Source: Zelonia costaricensis
Lineage: Eukaryota > Euglenozoa > Kinetoplastea > Trypanosomatida > Trypanosomatidae
Reading direction: 5' to 3'
DNA length: 38,163 nucleotides
Assembly: GCA_030849075.1 (NCBI GenBank)
Contig: JASAOO010003300.1
Location: forward strand, 1 to 38,163
Part shown: piece after piece, positions 10,001 through 18,571 of the stretch
Numbering within the stretch: the first letter of the stretch is position 1
Layout of the letters: each line of letters opens with the position of its first letter
The notes under the pieces: generated by a model
What the model was told of the DNA's origin: nothing
Databases searched by the model: none
Seen by the model: only the letters and a program-made list of their open reading frames with translations
Program-made: the position numbers and the translations under genes

Positions 10001-12807
10001 AGCTCGGCTGGTTGCGTGTGCGGCAGACGGAGGGCAACACGGGTGTGCTCGTGATGCAGGAGGCGCGGGCTGCACCTCCGCCGCTGCCGCCCACTCCGTC
10101 CACCACCGCGCCACCGACCTCGCCGCCGCCACCGACCTCCTCCACCGCCGCGGGTGCGGCGGCGCCGAGCCTCGCCTCCACATCGACTTCGACCCCCACC
10201 GCCGCTTCCGTTACGGCCGCTGTGGCGGCGACAGCGCCGGTGCCTGAGACGGTGTCGACGTCGCTGGTCGAAGCCGGCGAGCCCTTCAGCCTCGCTTCTC
10301 TTAGTATTGACGGCGGTGACATCAACCTGTCGGCGCAGCTCCTGTGCCCGCACGGCGCGCTGCGGCCCGGCCAGCACGTAGTGGCCATCCCCGCCTCGCT
10401 GCGCCGGTACTGGATTCACCGCTTTGTGGAGATGCTGACGGCGGCGCACCGGGCCGGGCTGCTGCGCTGCGCCCCAGCGGGGTGGTCGGTGGATGTCACA
10501 GACATGGAGCACTTCCTGCTGCCGCTCATCCCCGCCTCGACGACGAGCACGACGTGCCAAGAGTGCATGCGGTCCAGCGTGCAGCAGCTCACGTCGCGGC
10601 ACCAGCAGCGCATGAAGCGCATCGAGGAACGCAAGCGGTACCCGTCCCTGTGGCTTGCCGGCGCCATGACGTCACCCGCCGGCATCGCGCAGCTGCTTCC
10701 CGCGACAGGGGCGGAGAACGAGGAGCAGCTGCTGGCGGCGATGCACCCCAACCGCCTTTTCTTCAAGCAGAACGGCGAGCGCGACTTCCGCGACCACGTG
10801 AAGCGCTGGACCGAGGCCCACCTGCAGCGCGTGGCGCAGCAGACCGCGGAGGTGCAGCGGCTTCGCGCGACGGTGGAGAAGAAGAAGCAGCACGACGCGG
10901 CGTGGAATGCGCGGGTGACGCAGCGGCGCGGGGGTGGACGCGGCCGGGGCAGTGCCCCTGACGCGGCCTCCACAGCGGCCCAGCCGCCGGCGCCGGCCGC
11001 GTCGACGGCGGCGCCCCCGCCCGACCCGCAAACGCTGGAAGGTCGCCTGCACCTCGCCGAGGAGGCGCTGGAGAAGCTCAAGGCGGAGACGGTGCCGGAC
11101 CACACGGTTGCGTACGGGTGCGTGCCGACGTGGTGGGTGGCGCGGTGGTACGCGGCGATGCAGGACGAGGACAAGAAGGGCGCCGCCGCTGGCAGCGGCA
11201 ACGGCGCAAGGGACTGCGAGGACGCCGACGGCGGCGATGCGGCGCTGCTGGCCCTGCCCCGCATCTCCTTCGACAAGCTCAAGTGCGCACACGGGCAGAG
11301 TCTGCTCGAGGTGCCGTGGCTGAACCCGTCCGACGCCTTCTGGCAGAGCACACGGGCAAAGCGAGCCGAGGTGCTGTGGAGCGGCGTGCAGGTCGAGCGT
11401 GCCGGTCCGAGCCCGGCGGCGGGGGCGGCGGGTCCGACGCCTGCCGAGTACCGCAGCCAGTGCTGGCTGCCGCCCATGACCATCCTCCCCATGGACGAGT
11501 ACGTGGCGCTGCTGGGGCAGTACGGGGAGCCGGGCATGCTGGAGCACGGCAGCACCGCGCACGCGAGCGCCACGTCCGCGGCGGCCCCGGAAGGCGCGGG
11601 CGACGGCGTTGAGGTGACAGACGTGGACGCGGAGGCAGAGTCGCAGCCGCAGCCGCAGCCGCAGCAGCATCAGCAGCAAGAGCACGGCGCATCCGGTGAG
11701 CAGCTGGCTGACGGCGAGTCACGCGGTGCGGCGCACTCCTCGTCGCCCGCCGCCCTCGCCGCCGCGCAGGCGGTCTTCCTGCCGACGAACCGTCTCCGCG
11801 CCCTGCCGGGTGTCCCCGTGGCGGACGCTGTGATGCAGGTGCGCTTCCACAACGGAGCGCGGCAGCTGGTGCCGTCCCCATGTGCGGACTGCTGCGCGGC
11901 GATGCTGGCCAACTTCGACGTGAACTGCGAGTCCTTCGTGAACGGCTCGCTGAAGCTCAACCTGCACGTGAAGAAGAGCCGCAAGAACTTCTACGACGCC
12001 ATGAGCGTCCTGACATCCGCCGCGGTTCAGCAGCAGCAGCAGCAGCAGCCGGGCGGCAACGGCGGTGGCGCGACCGAGGGCGACGAGCCCCAGCCCCGTG
12101 GTGGTGAGGCGATGCCGGCGGGCATTCACTACTACACCACACTGGGGCAGCTCCGCGTGTACATCAGCGCCCACCTACGCGAGAAGCACGGGTACCTGGT
12201 GCCGCCGGAGGTGCTGCAGATTGGGCGGGCGAAGAACAAGCCGCTGAAGCGCCGCTCGCCGCTTCCGCAGCACCAGCCGCCGCCCAGCGCCGACGGCGAC
12301 GGCGGCGAGGACGCCGCTGCGCTGGAGGAGGCGACGCTGCAGGAGCTGGGCATCCACGACGGCGAGACGCTCTCGGTGCAGTCGGTCGACCTCATCGCCC
12401 AGACCTGCGCCACGACCGTGGGCACCGACGAGGAGTGGGAGGCGATCCCGCCCGAGCTGCTACACGCCGGGGCCGCGGGCGGGGGCGGCAAGCGGGCCGC
12501 GGCGTTTCGGGAGCAGACGGCGGCCTTCCGCGAGACGCGGCTGCAGGGCTCCCATGGCGCGGTGATGCCAGCGGCCTCCGGTGCCGTGACAGGGACCGTC
12601 GCGGCGTCTGCTGGGCAGGGTGCTGGGGCTGCCTCTGTTGCTGCGGCGGGTGGGTCGGCAGGTGAGGCGGCGGGTGGGCCGGTGGTGGGGGTCGTCACGG
12701 GTGGGCCGGCGGAGGAGCAGGGCGTGTCGTGCCCGGTGTGCACCTTCTTGAACGCACCCGGCATGGTGGTGTGCGAGATGTGTGAGGTCCCGCTGCCGCG
12801 CTCGTGA
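7030..12807 (+). CDS. USP48-like ubiquitin carboxyl-terminal hydrolase with C-terminal NZF zinc finger
   Basis: A 1925-residue cysteine protease of the USP family (peptidase C19) that removes ubiquitin from proteins. The USP domain spans about 242-577. It has a Cys box GIRNLTNTCYF with catalytic C253, QDAQEFF at 320-326, zinc-binding pairs C359/C362 and C401/C404, a His box SGHYTYH with H518, and WLNFND ending at D551. Three modules follow, each beginning Cys-x-His-Gly and closing with Cys-x2-Cys: 811-878, 1106-1179 and 1419-1621. A ubiquitin-like segment lies at about 1698-1787. This order (USP, three DUSP-like modules, Ubl) is that of USP48. A RanBP2/NZF zinc finger (C1901, C1904, C1915, C1918) ends the chain. 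Long Ala/Pro/Ser linkers and a seven-Gln run (1667-1673) separate the domains. The frame is open upstream to 6979, but that codon is TTG; the first ATG is 7030, in the context GTAATGG. Confidence 0.92.
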   Translation: MATMAAAAPAATPTPATPRVNTSDAWAAEVLQGCARARYTPDQGLLGMLAPPKRTSSAASTSSLITSSVVDVDAEAGDEAQPNCTDSTFYSGSQGAYQPYLRAVDRAAEGAEAQALRATLSPVLLRKAYRMQAPCMMKHTTKQERRLNCTASPRCMAGLQMLGTDAATREDCLVALMGDGPFVLPLPPPPATAAVASSSALQSAPVMRAAGKALRDPAAEPALAPAESDGMTVVRDPTFPCLWRGIRNLTNTCYFSSILQLVFSIARVRRAILHDDAAASQLAESGLKELFALMAFSREGAGADPKSFASYLSLDVKVQQDAQEFFTLLLDWLRCHCGPVVQAAVTSTFSGTLLYDRQCGACGRSAKRAEPFLYLSLPVRPTLEDSLSEFSRPEAVDGFMCEKCGQTAVATSRQYMRTLPDVLVVHWNRFEFDLHTLQRHKVTTATSFPLLLDMATYMRQWHEQKRQSAAAMAAANGSGAAPAAPNATAEEDEALQLHHLYELRGVVNHLGDTAVSGHYTYHGKISQPATAEPGATTGPAGSGSAWLNFNDAEVTRLSRYQGQRGSSPDAYLLVYHRLPQPPHSSADAAASPTAAPATTGASPSPTAATPSPDEYPVYLRQYVDRVNDACLAKRREWAEQRARVGALFDTWATAAKAVFESAATPAAAPAWISTAAAANSAAPSLFLLPTRWLQLLGRFFLPAYVDAANLGSGAESQLKRNKKDTESAGELTAAAPAVSNPLAAGTATGAGNGAAEGGPGGAAEDGGEVVNGTVVGTPIGPLRHGHVQTVEEVQLQVRQHSLLQAMPAISCPHGYVSPWGSYKAVSATAFAKLSRFLDVCGAAPATAAASSGAVAAGASTTNATPSCAFTDANLCAQCVAAMAAGVQMLATRAAEDEEAELALTKAWQEAEARKVQGGTGDGELDGSVNTNGSGGSASAGAPAAMPQSKTGLWRARGAPRESEEARKPQEPQRVLVSEAVVGAWASFYCSQLGWLRVRQTEGNTGVLVMQEARAAPPPLPPTPSTTAPPTSPPPPTSSTAAGAAAPSLASTSTSTPTAASVTAAVAATAPVPETVSTSLVEAGEPFSLASLSIDGGDINLSAQLLCPHGALRPGQHVVAIPASLRRYWIHRFVEMLTAAHRAGLLRCAPAGWSVDVTDMEHFLLPLIPASTTSTTCQECMRSSVQQLTSRHQQRMKRIEERKRYPSLWLAGAMTSPAGIAQLLPATGAENEEQLLAAMHPNRLFFKQNGERDFRDHVKRWTEAHLQRVAQQTAEVQRLRATVEKKKQHDAAWNARVTQRRGGGRGRGSAPDAASTAAQPPAPAASTAAPPPDPQTLEGRLHLAEEALEKLKAETVPDHTVAYGCVPTWWVARWYAAMQDEDKKGAAAGSGNGARDCEDADGGDAALLALPRISFDKLKCAHGQSLLEVPWLNPSDAFWQSTRAKRAEVLWSGVQVERAGPSPAAGAAGPTPAEYRSQCWLPPMTILPMDEYVALLGQYGEPGMLEHGSTAHASATSAAAPEGAGDGVEVTDVDAEAESQPQPQPQQHQQQEHGASGEQLADGESRGAAHSSSPAALAAAQAVFLPTNRLRALPGVPVADAVMQVRFHNGARQLVPSPCADCCAAMLANFDVNCESFVNGSLKLNLHVKKSRKNFYDAMSVLTSAAVQQQQQQQPGGNGGGATEGDEPQPRGGEAMPAGIHYYTTLGQLRVYISAHLREKHGYLVPPEVLQIGRAKNKPLKRRSPLPQHQPPPSADGDGGEDAAALEEATLQELGIHDGETLSVQSVDLIAQTCATTVGTDEEWEAIPPELLHAGAAGGGGKRAAAFREQTAAFRETRLQGSHGAVMPAASGAVTGTVAASAGQGAGAASVAAAGGSAGEAAGGPVVGVVTGGPAEEQGVSCPVCTFLNAPGMVVCEMCEVPLPRS
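12028..12048 (+). repeat. In-frame CAG repeat (poly-Gln)
   Basis: Seven CAG codons encode Gln1667-Gln1673 of the deubiquitinase, in the linker before its ubiquitin-like segment. The flanks are Gly/Pro-rich. Confidence 0.9.
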
Positions 12808-13223
12808 TGCACGCCGGCCTTTTTCTTCTGTGGCGTGCCTTGTGCCGCTGCGTGCGTCCATTCAAGAGTGCTGAACGCCGCCGCCGCGGCTGCTGCCTTG
12901 TCATCGTCGGAGTGGTTCCTCCGCTGCGTGTGGGTGCGTGCGTGTGCGTAGTGTGCCGCTGGATGCGTGTAATTGTGGGGTTGATGTTCGTGTCTCTCTC
13001 TCTGCGTTTGTGTGTGATCGTGCGTGTGGGCGTCGACGGAAGCGTTCATGAGTAGAACGATTCCGGGCCTCTCGCACCTTCCACCTCCGTGGCGTGTCTG
13101 TGAGTGTGCAGTAGCGACCCGCTGCAGCTCCTCCTCCTCCTCCCCCCGTCGCCTTCCTCGCTCGTCTCACTTCAGGCGACACGAGCGGGTGCGTAGGAGG
13201 GTGTGTGCGTGTGTGTATGTGTT

Positions 13224-13254
13224 GGGGGGGGTGGTGGGGTTTTTTTTTTGGGGG
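13224..13254 (+). other. G-tract cluster with a T10 spacer, possible G-quadruplex
   Basis: Runs of G8, G2 and G4 are followed by ten T and then G5, all on the coding strand about 420 bases after the deubiquitinase stop codon. In the 3' UTR RNA it could fold as a G-quadruplex with a long U loop, or act as a U-rich binding site. No function is shown. Confidence 0.5.
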
Positions 13255-14082
13255 ACTGTTCGAGAGTTCGCCGCATCGGCAGCAACGTTGAACCGCTGCC
13301 ACGGCACTTCACAAGTCGGTCGTCTAAAGAAAAAGAAGAGGAAAAAAACGCGAGCGTGGAAAATGCGCAGCCCACCCCACCACACTCGCGCCGATGCTGA
13401 GCGGAAGCTCAAGCGAGCACCGCGATCACCTGCGCGGGGACGGCGGGAGAGGGGGAGGGGAGCGAGAGATGAGGAATGGGTGAGGGCGCCGTGGCATCGA
13501 GCGCGCGTCATCACAGCTTTCCTTCACCCTCCGCACCCCACCCCACCTCTTCCCCGCCTCATCCACTTTCTGCCAGTCTGAATGTGCATCGGAAGGTCCA
13601 GCGGTGGCGATGCACTCGTGTAAGGGAGAAGCAAGTGCATCGCCTCCTGTGAGTGGTGGCGTCGTGAGAGGACCGGAGTCGGAGGCAGGGGAAAGGCCCA
13701 GTGTGGGATCGGTAAAGCATCAACGCGTCCACGCGGCGGTCGCCCCCTCCCCTTCTCTCTGCACCGCATCTCATGCACCTCCGCAGCCTCTACTGCTGCT
13801 ATCGCACTCCCGCTCTTCCTCTGCTCCCCCCCCACCCTTCTCCGTGTCGCTGTGCTGTGCATCGTACAGGACTCACGTCTGTTAATTGCCGAGGTACGCC
13901 ACGGGGCGTACGGATGCGCCCACGGGTGCACGATCCACACCAAGTGCTGTGTCATCGTCGTGCCGCCCTAGACACACCTAACCGTTAACCGATACAACCT
14001 CGCCGCCTCCCAGTGCACACGCAGTGAGCGGTTCAAGGCGGTCACGACGTCCATACGAATACACGACTCCGCTCACACGCGG

Positions 14083-14116
14083 CCCTGTCTCACATTTTTC
14101 CGCCGACGCATACCAG
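14083..14116 (+). promoter_or_regulatory. Candidate trans-splice acceptor for the LRR gene
   Basis: A pyrimidine run with T5 (CACATTTTTCCG) is followed by AG at 14115-14116, 19 bases before the ATG at 14136. A stronger C/T tract at 13808-13858 with AG at 13868-13869 is an alternative, but would leave an upstream ATG at about 13914. Confidence 0.35.
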
Positions 14117-14135
14117 GCGGCATCAGCATTCCCCG

Positions 14136-15416
14136 ATGGAGGCGGTACCACCCTCCCCGCCGCTGCCGCTGCTGCCGGAGGTGGGGCGTACGTGGCTCTC
14201 CTGCTACGGTGCCTGCTGTGCCGCGGAGGAGGATGCGGAGATGCACCCCGCCGTGCTGTCCCGCGTCTTGCACGCGCTGGAGCCCCAGCAGGGAGCCGAG
14301 GCTGCCAGCACCGTGGATGGCGGCCTCCTTCTCAGCCACCCAACCACGAGCCCGCTGGCATCAGTCCCAGCGCCAACCTCTGAGCCCGCGCATGAGAGGA
14401 GCGTCGGCGCCTCGGGTGCAGTGACGCTCGACCTCTCCGCGATTTGGATGCCGCTGTCCGGGTGGCTGGCGACCCTCCGCAGCATCGCGACGGCGCTGCC
14501 GCTGCGCACGCTCTCGTTGCGTGACACCGGCCTCGGTGATGCCGCAGCCCGGGCGTTGTGCCATCACATGGCCACCACAACGCTAGCCTCACTCTCGACC
14601 CCCCTGCTCCACACCGTGAACCTCAGCGGGGCGGCTCTGACGGACGCCGCACCCCTCGCTCAGCTCGCCACGGCGTGCCCGCACCTGCGCGTGCTGGACC
14701 TCGCGGACAACCGCCTGGGCACGCGCGAGGACGGGCTGGGTGTGCTCTGCGCCGCCTTGCAGCTGCACCCCCGACTCGAGGTGCTCAGTCTGCGGCACAA
14801 CAACATCAGCGGCTCGCGCGATGGACTCGTCTTGACCGCCGTGGCGGAGCTCATCGTGGGACGGTCGGTCATGGACTCGACCGGCTCGCACGGCGGTGAG
14901 GCGCGGCGTCCCCTGCGCTGCTTAGACCTCTCCGAGAACATTCTCGGCGCCTACTACCTCTGCCGTCTCGGCGCTGATGATGTGAGCCACGATGCTGTTG
15001 CCTCGTTTCCCCTCGTCACAGCCCTCTTCCTCACCAACACACTGGTGGACTTGAACCTGCGTGGGAGCGGGCTGCCGGATGCCCTGCTGGACCTCGTGAC
15101 GGCGCGCCTGCACGTGAATCGGCGGAGTTCGAGGTACCTGGACGTGGCGGCATGCGCTGAGGGAGCTGTGGGCTCAGGCACGGTACGTGCGTCCCTGGAG
15201 CGGCGGCTGCAGGCCGCTCTCGCAAGTCTCTCCCACGATGCAGCGTCAGCGCCGCGCGGCGGCGAGGCTGCGAGGACGGCAACGCCCACCTCGGCGACCA
15301 ACGCCACGGCAGCACCCGCGTCCACGGCAGCGGAGCGGCAGTGGACCTCCGCGGAGGTGGCCGACATCGTCACGTGCCTCGTGCGAGGGGTTGCGACAGA
15401 CCTCGAACTCTACTGA
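14136..15416 (+). CDS. Leucine-rich-repeat protein
   Basis: A 426-residue protein. Six leucine-rich repeats of the LxxLxLxxxxLxx type are visible at about 122-135, 157-170, 183-196, 213-226, 260-273 and 302-315, for example LRVLDLADNRLG and LEVLSLRHNNISG. The spacing, with helical stretches between strands, resembles the ribonuclease-inhibitor type. An Ala/Thr-rich linker (about 365-400) precedes a short conserved-looking tail. No signal peptide or membrane segment is seen, so a cytosolic or cytoskeletal protein-binding role is likely. LRR proteins of this sort are common in trypanosomatids, often flagellar or basal-body linked, but nothing here shows location. The ATG at 14136 starts the frame in context CCCCGATGG. 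Confidence 0.88.
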   Translation: MEAVPPSPPLPLLPEVGRTWLSCYGACCAAEEDAEMHPAVLSRVLHALEPQQGAEAASTVDGGLLLSHPTTSPLASVPAPTSEPAHERSVGASGAVTLDLSAIWMPLSGWLATLRSIATALPLRTLSLRDTGLGDAAARALCHHMATTTLASLSTPLLHTVNLSGAALTDAAPLAQLATACPHLRVLDLADNRLGTREDGLGVLCAALQLHPRLEVLSLRHNNISGSRDGLVLTAVAELIVGRSVMDSTGSHGGEARRPLRCLDLSENILGAYYLCRLGADDVSHDAVASFPLVTALFLTNTLVDLNLRGSGLPDALLDLVTARLHVNRRSSRYLDVAACAEGAVGSGTVRASLERRLQAALASLSHDAASAPRGGEAARTATPTSATNATAAPASTAAERQWTSAEVADIVTCLVRGVATDLELY

Positions 15417-15805
15417 ACACGTGCGCGTGTGTGCGAGTGTGTCTGTGTCCGTTCACTGTGCACGATAGACCACGCCGCTGTTGCTGCCCGACTCTGCCCG
15501 CATCATAGACGCACAACGTTTCTGCGAAATGTGACAAGCATGAACCGCCTTCAACTAAGATGCGCGGCTGAGTGCTGCTGATGTGCACTGCGATCCTTGA
15601 ATGCGCTCGAGACAGCCAAACCCCACGCAGCGCACGTGCAGGTGGCACCGAGTGCGCATGACCTGCACCCGTGTTCCTCACCGAGCCCTCGTTCACCTTC
15701 CCCAAATCCATTCCTCTCTCCCCTCTCCCCCCTCTATACACGCACACATATGCGCCTGCGATGGTCATCAACCGCGTGTAGTCCCCTCACGAGAAACAGC
15801 GGAAA
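15417..15805. other. Short intergenic region between the LRR and low-complexity genes
   Basis: About 390 bases. A TG-rich stretch (15421-15448) begins directly after the stop codon, and a CA-rich stretch (about 15736-15749) precedes the next start. No gene is supported. Confidence 0.65.
15709..15781 (+). promoter_or_regulatory. Probable polypyrimidine tract and trans-splice acceptor
   Basis: A nearly pure C/T tract at 15709-15737 has its first downstream AG at 15780-15781. The leader would be 24 bases, with no ATG before 15806. Confidence 0.45.
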
Positions 15806-18571
15806 ATGAACTCCACATTGCAGCCACCGCCGCCGCCGTCTGCTGCTCCCGCTGCTGGTGGAGTCGGCTACCACTACATCCCGATCGCGTTGCGCAGCAC
15901 GCCCGCCGCGAGTTCAGCGCCGAACCTTTTCACGGGTGCTCGTGTCAGCGGCATTGGCGCCGGCCTGCAGCTCCCACAGCCGCCGCCGCAGCAGCAGCAG
16001 CGGCCCGCTTATTTCTCATTCCCCGCGACTCCGACACGCCCACTGATGACAGCACTCGTCCAGTCTGCAGACGTGACGAACGCGTCCGTTCACTCCGCCA
16101 GCAGCCCCCCCATCGCCGCCCGTGATGTCGCAGTGCTGGTCCGGCAGCTCGCCGAGTCGCGCCACGTCGCCCGGCAGCTGCAGCAGCGCATGCACTTGTT
16201 AGAGTCGTCGTCCGCGTTGATGGCTGGCGGCGACTCTGCGATGAGCGTTAGTTCCGCAGCACACGGAGGGCAACACGGCTCGACGGCGCAGCCTTCACCA
16301 ACCGTGGACGTTCAGGGCGCGTCGGATGTGGCGGGCAGGGGCGCACATCCGGTGCGGCGCACATCCAGCGCTCCCGTCAAGCCCTCGCAGCCCGTCCCGT
16401 CGAGTCTGAGGGCAACGGCGCGGCAGCTACGTCGGCGTGCGCCGCGCTCCCAATCCGCCCTAGACACCACCTCGTCGGCCGCAACATCTTCGCGAGATGC
16501 ATCAGCGTCGTCTACAAGCAGCCTGCCTTCCACGAGCCCACCGAGCACCCTCACAGCCTCTTTGCCCTCATCGCGCACCGCGTCTAGCGAGGGGGACGAC
16601 GCAGCCGTGCAGCCGCGCCGACGCCGCGCGTCGAGGCGCCTCCGGCCGGTACAGAGGCGAGCTCATAGACAGCCGCAGCAACCCGCAGGCGAACGCGAGC
16701 ACCGCGGCAGACGCAAGTCCGCACCGCTGCAGCCGCACCGACACCGAGGTGATGGCAAGGCCGCCGTCGCCGTCGCCTCTTCGCCTGCGGTGGATACCAG
16801 CACTTCCATAAAACAGCGGCACCACAGTTCACGCGGCGGTGCGTTCGCTGCCGTGTCACACGCTCACAGACACCACCCATTGCCTTCCGGCGAAGACGCA
16901 CAAACGCAGCAGGACCCCCGCGTCCGTGACCACCAACCCCATCGCCGGACACACGGCACGGCTGCTGCTACCGCCGACGCTGCGGATCGGCTCCCCGTCT
17001 CTGGCAAGACGTCATCGCATGCATGGCAGCGGCGCTACTACAAGCTGCTCACCCGCTACACGGACGAGACGGCCCGCCACGACGCCGACTTGGCGGACAT
17101 CCACGCGATGATCGAGTGCATTACGTGGGAGCAGGACCGCGCGCGGCGCCGTCAGCGACGGCAGCGAAAGGCAGCGGAGGGCGCGCATGCACCGGAACTG
17201 CCTCCCGAAACCCAAGCCCCACATGAGGCAGCCCTGCACGGCGCGCCCCCTGCGCCAACGCCTAGCCAGCACGGCAGCACCCATCACGACGGGCAGCCCG
17301 CGAGTGTCCCTGTCACGGCCAAGACCGTAGACATCGCGAACCTTGTTACCCCTTCTGAGGGTGCGGGCAGCGCACCGAACACAGTGGACTGCTCGCTGAA
17401 CAATAGCGCACATCGAGTGGCCGATGCCGCCGCCGCCGTGACACCGCTACCGCCACCTTCAGCGCCCTCCGCGACCGCCCTGCAGGAAGTGGCGTCGCTG
17501 CGCAGCGAGGCAGACGCGTGGCGGCAGCGCTGTCTTGCTCTTCTCCACCATCAGTATCAGCATCAGCCGCAGCCACAGCAACTGGTGCCAGCGCAGGCGG
17601 CTTCAGCGCACAGCAGCGTGTGTCCGTCTTCGGTGGCGAGCGTGCACGACGCGTCCATTGCACCACTGCCGCCGCGCCCCTCCGCGTCGCGGCAGCCGTC
17701 ACACGCAGCACCACCACTGCCGCTGCCAACGCCACCCCCGCCCGCCTCGCGGCGGGTCGATGTGATGCAGCACGTCTCGAGCACCGACGCCTCCGCGCTG
17801 GACACCGCAACCCCCGTACCGCGGACGCCTTCGGCAGGGACGGCGTGGCCAGCACGCAGCCCGCACCCGCTGCCGTCTGCGGTCGACCTGCTGGCAGTGG
17901 AGCGGGCGCACCCGTACGCCGTACCACGGCAGAGCAGCGGCGCGGCGGTCGCCAGCAAGCCAGCCATGCCCGACGCCACGCCGCGCTTCGCCCCGCCGTC
18001 GCCGCCGGTGCGTCGTGGCTGGACGCCAGCTCGGCCGCCGGCGTTGTTCGTGGGTGTGCCCGGCTTCGATCCGCGGCGACCGGCGTGGGGCTCTCCGACC
18101 GGGTCCCCCGCGAAGCTCCTGCCCACACAGGCCGCACCTGGCGACCCAATGTTTGATGACCCCCGTGCGAGCGCGGCGGCGACGGCGTGGGTGTCTGACG
18201 CTCCTGCGGCTGCGACCTCGTCCCGCGCACGCGGTCCTGAAGGAAGCACACCTGCGTGGACGGCGAGCGTGGAGCTGCAGCAAGCCCTGCCGTCGGGTGC
18301 GCCGACGGTGGGAGCGAGCGGGCACACCGCGCAGCTCTCGGCCTCGGTGCCGGCTACTACCAATACCGCCGCCACCGCCGCCGCCGCCTCGCTCCTCTAC
18401 CCGGTTGCCGAGTCGCTCTCTCGCGTGGGGCCTGCGTCGGCTGCCGCGGCAGAGGCGGCCGTTGCACGCGAGCAGCTCGAGCGCGACATCCGGCGGCACG
18501 ACCAGCTGCTGGCGGCCATCGGCAAGCTGCAGCGCACGGCCGCCGCACACTCCACTCGACCGGGGCTCTAA
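15806..18571 (+). CDS. Large low-complexity protein, unknown function
   Basis: A 921-residue protein that I do not recognise. The N-terminus is Pro/Gln-rich. A short helical segment lies at about 105-140 (VAVLVRQLAESRHVARQLQQ). Residues 170-395 are Ser/Arg/His-rich and look disordered. The most conserved-looking block is at about 399-459, where Trp and aromatic residues are followed by a strongly basic stretch rich in Arg and Gln. Another helical block is at about 559-583 (LQEVASLRSEADAWRQRCLA). A final Ala-rich helix at about 875-921 carries REQLERDIRRHDQLLAAIGK. No signal peptide or transmembrane segment is visible. The pattern of short coiled coils in a disordered chain suits a cytoskeletal or scaffold protein, but this is inference. 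Coding is supported by the GC-rich third positions, the ATG start after a clear splice acceptor, and the 2.8 kb length. Confidence 0.8.
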   Translation: MNSTLQPPPPPSAAPAAGGVGYHYIPIALRSTPAASSAPNLFTGARVSGIGAGLQLPQPPPQQQQRPAYFSFPATPTRPLMTALVQSADVTNASVHSASSPPIAARDVAVLVRQLAESRHVARQLQQRMHLLESSSALMAGGDSAMSVSSAAHGGQHGSTAQPSPTVDVQGASDVAGRGAHPVRRTSSAPVKPSQPVPSSLRATARQLRRRAPRSQSALDTTSSAATSSRDASASSTSSLPSTSPPSTLTASLPSSRTASSEGDDAAVQPRRRRASRRLRPVQRRAHRQPQQPAGEREHRGRRKSAPLQPHRHRGDGKAAVAVASSPAVDTSTSIKQRHHSSRGGAFAAVSHAHRHHPLPSGEDAQTQQDPRVRDHQPHRRTHGTAAATADAADRLPVSGKTSSHAWQRRYYKLLTRYTDETARHDADLADIHAMIECITWEQDRARRRQRRQRKAAEGAHAPELPPETQAPHEAALHGAPPAPTPSQHGSTHHDGQPASVPVTAKTVDIANLVTPSEGAGSAPNTVDCSLNNSAHRVADAAAAVTPLPPPSAPSATALQEVASLRSEADAWRQRCLALLHHQYQHQPQPQQLVPAQAASAHSSVCPSSVASVHDASIAPLPPRPSASRQPSHAAPPLPLPTPPPPASRRVDVMQHVSSTDASALDTATPVPRTPSAGTAWPARSPHPLPSAVDLLAVERAHPYAVPRQSSGAAVASKPAMPDATPRFAPPSPPVRRGWTPARPPALFVGVPGFDPRRPAWGSPTGSPAKLLPTQAAPGDPMFDDPRASAAATAWVSDAPAAATSSRARGPEGSTPAWTASVELQQALPSGAPTVGASGHTAQLSASVPATTNTAATAAAASLLYPVAESLSRVGPASAAAAEAAVAREQLERDIRRHDQLLAAIGKLQRTAAAHSTRPGL

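Larger units (their letters stand above)
12808..14135. other. Intergenic region downstream of the deubiquitinase gene
   Basis: About 1.3 kb without a supported gene. The first half is G/T-rich with degenerate TG repeats (about 12920-13030 and 13199-13222), a G-run/T10/G-run block, and an A-rich patch near 13325-13350. The second half turns pyrimidine-rich toward the LRR gene, with a C/T tract at about 13808-13858. Confidence 0.6.
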
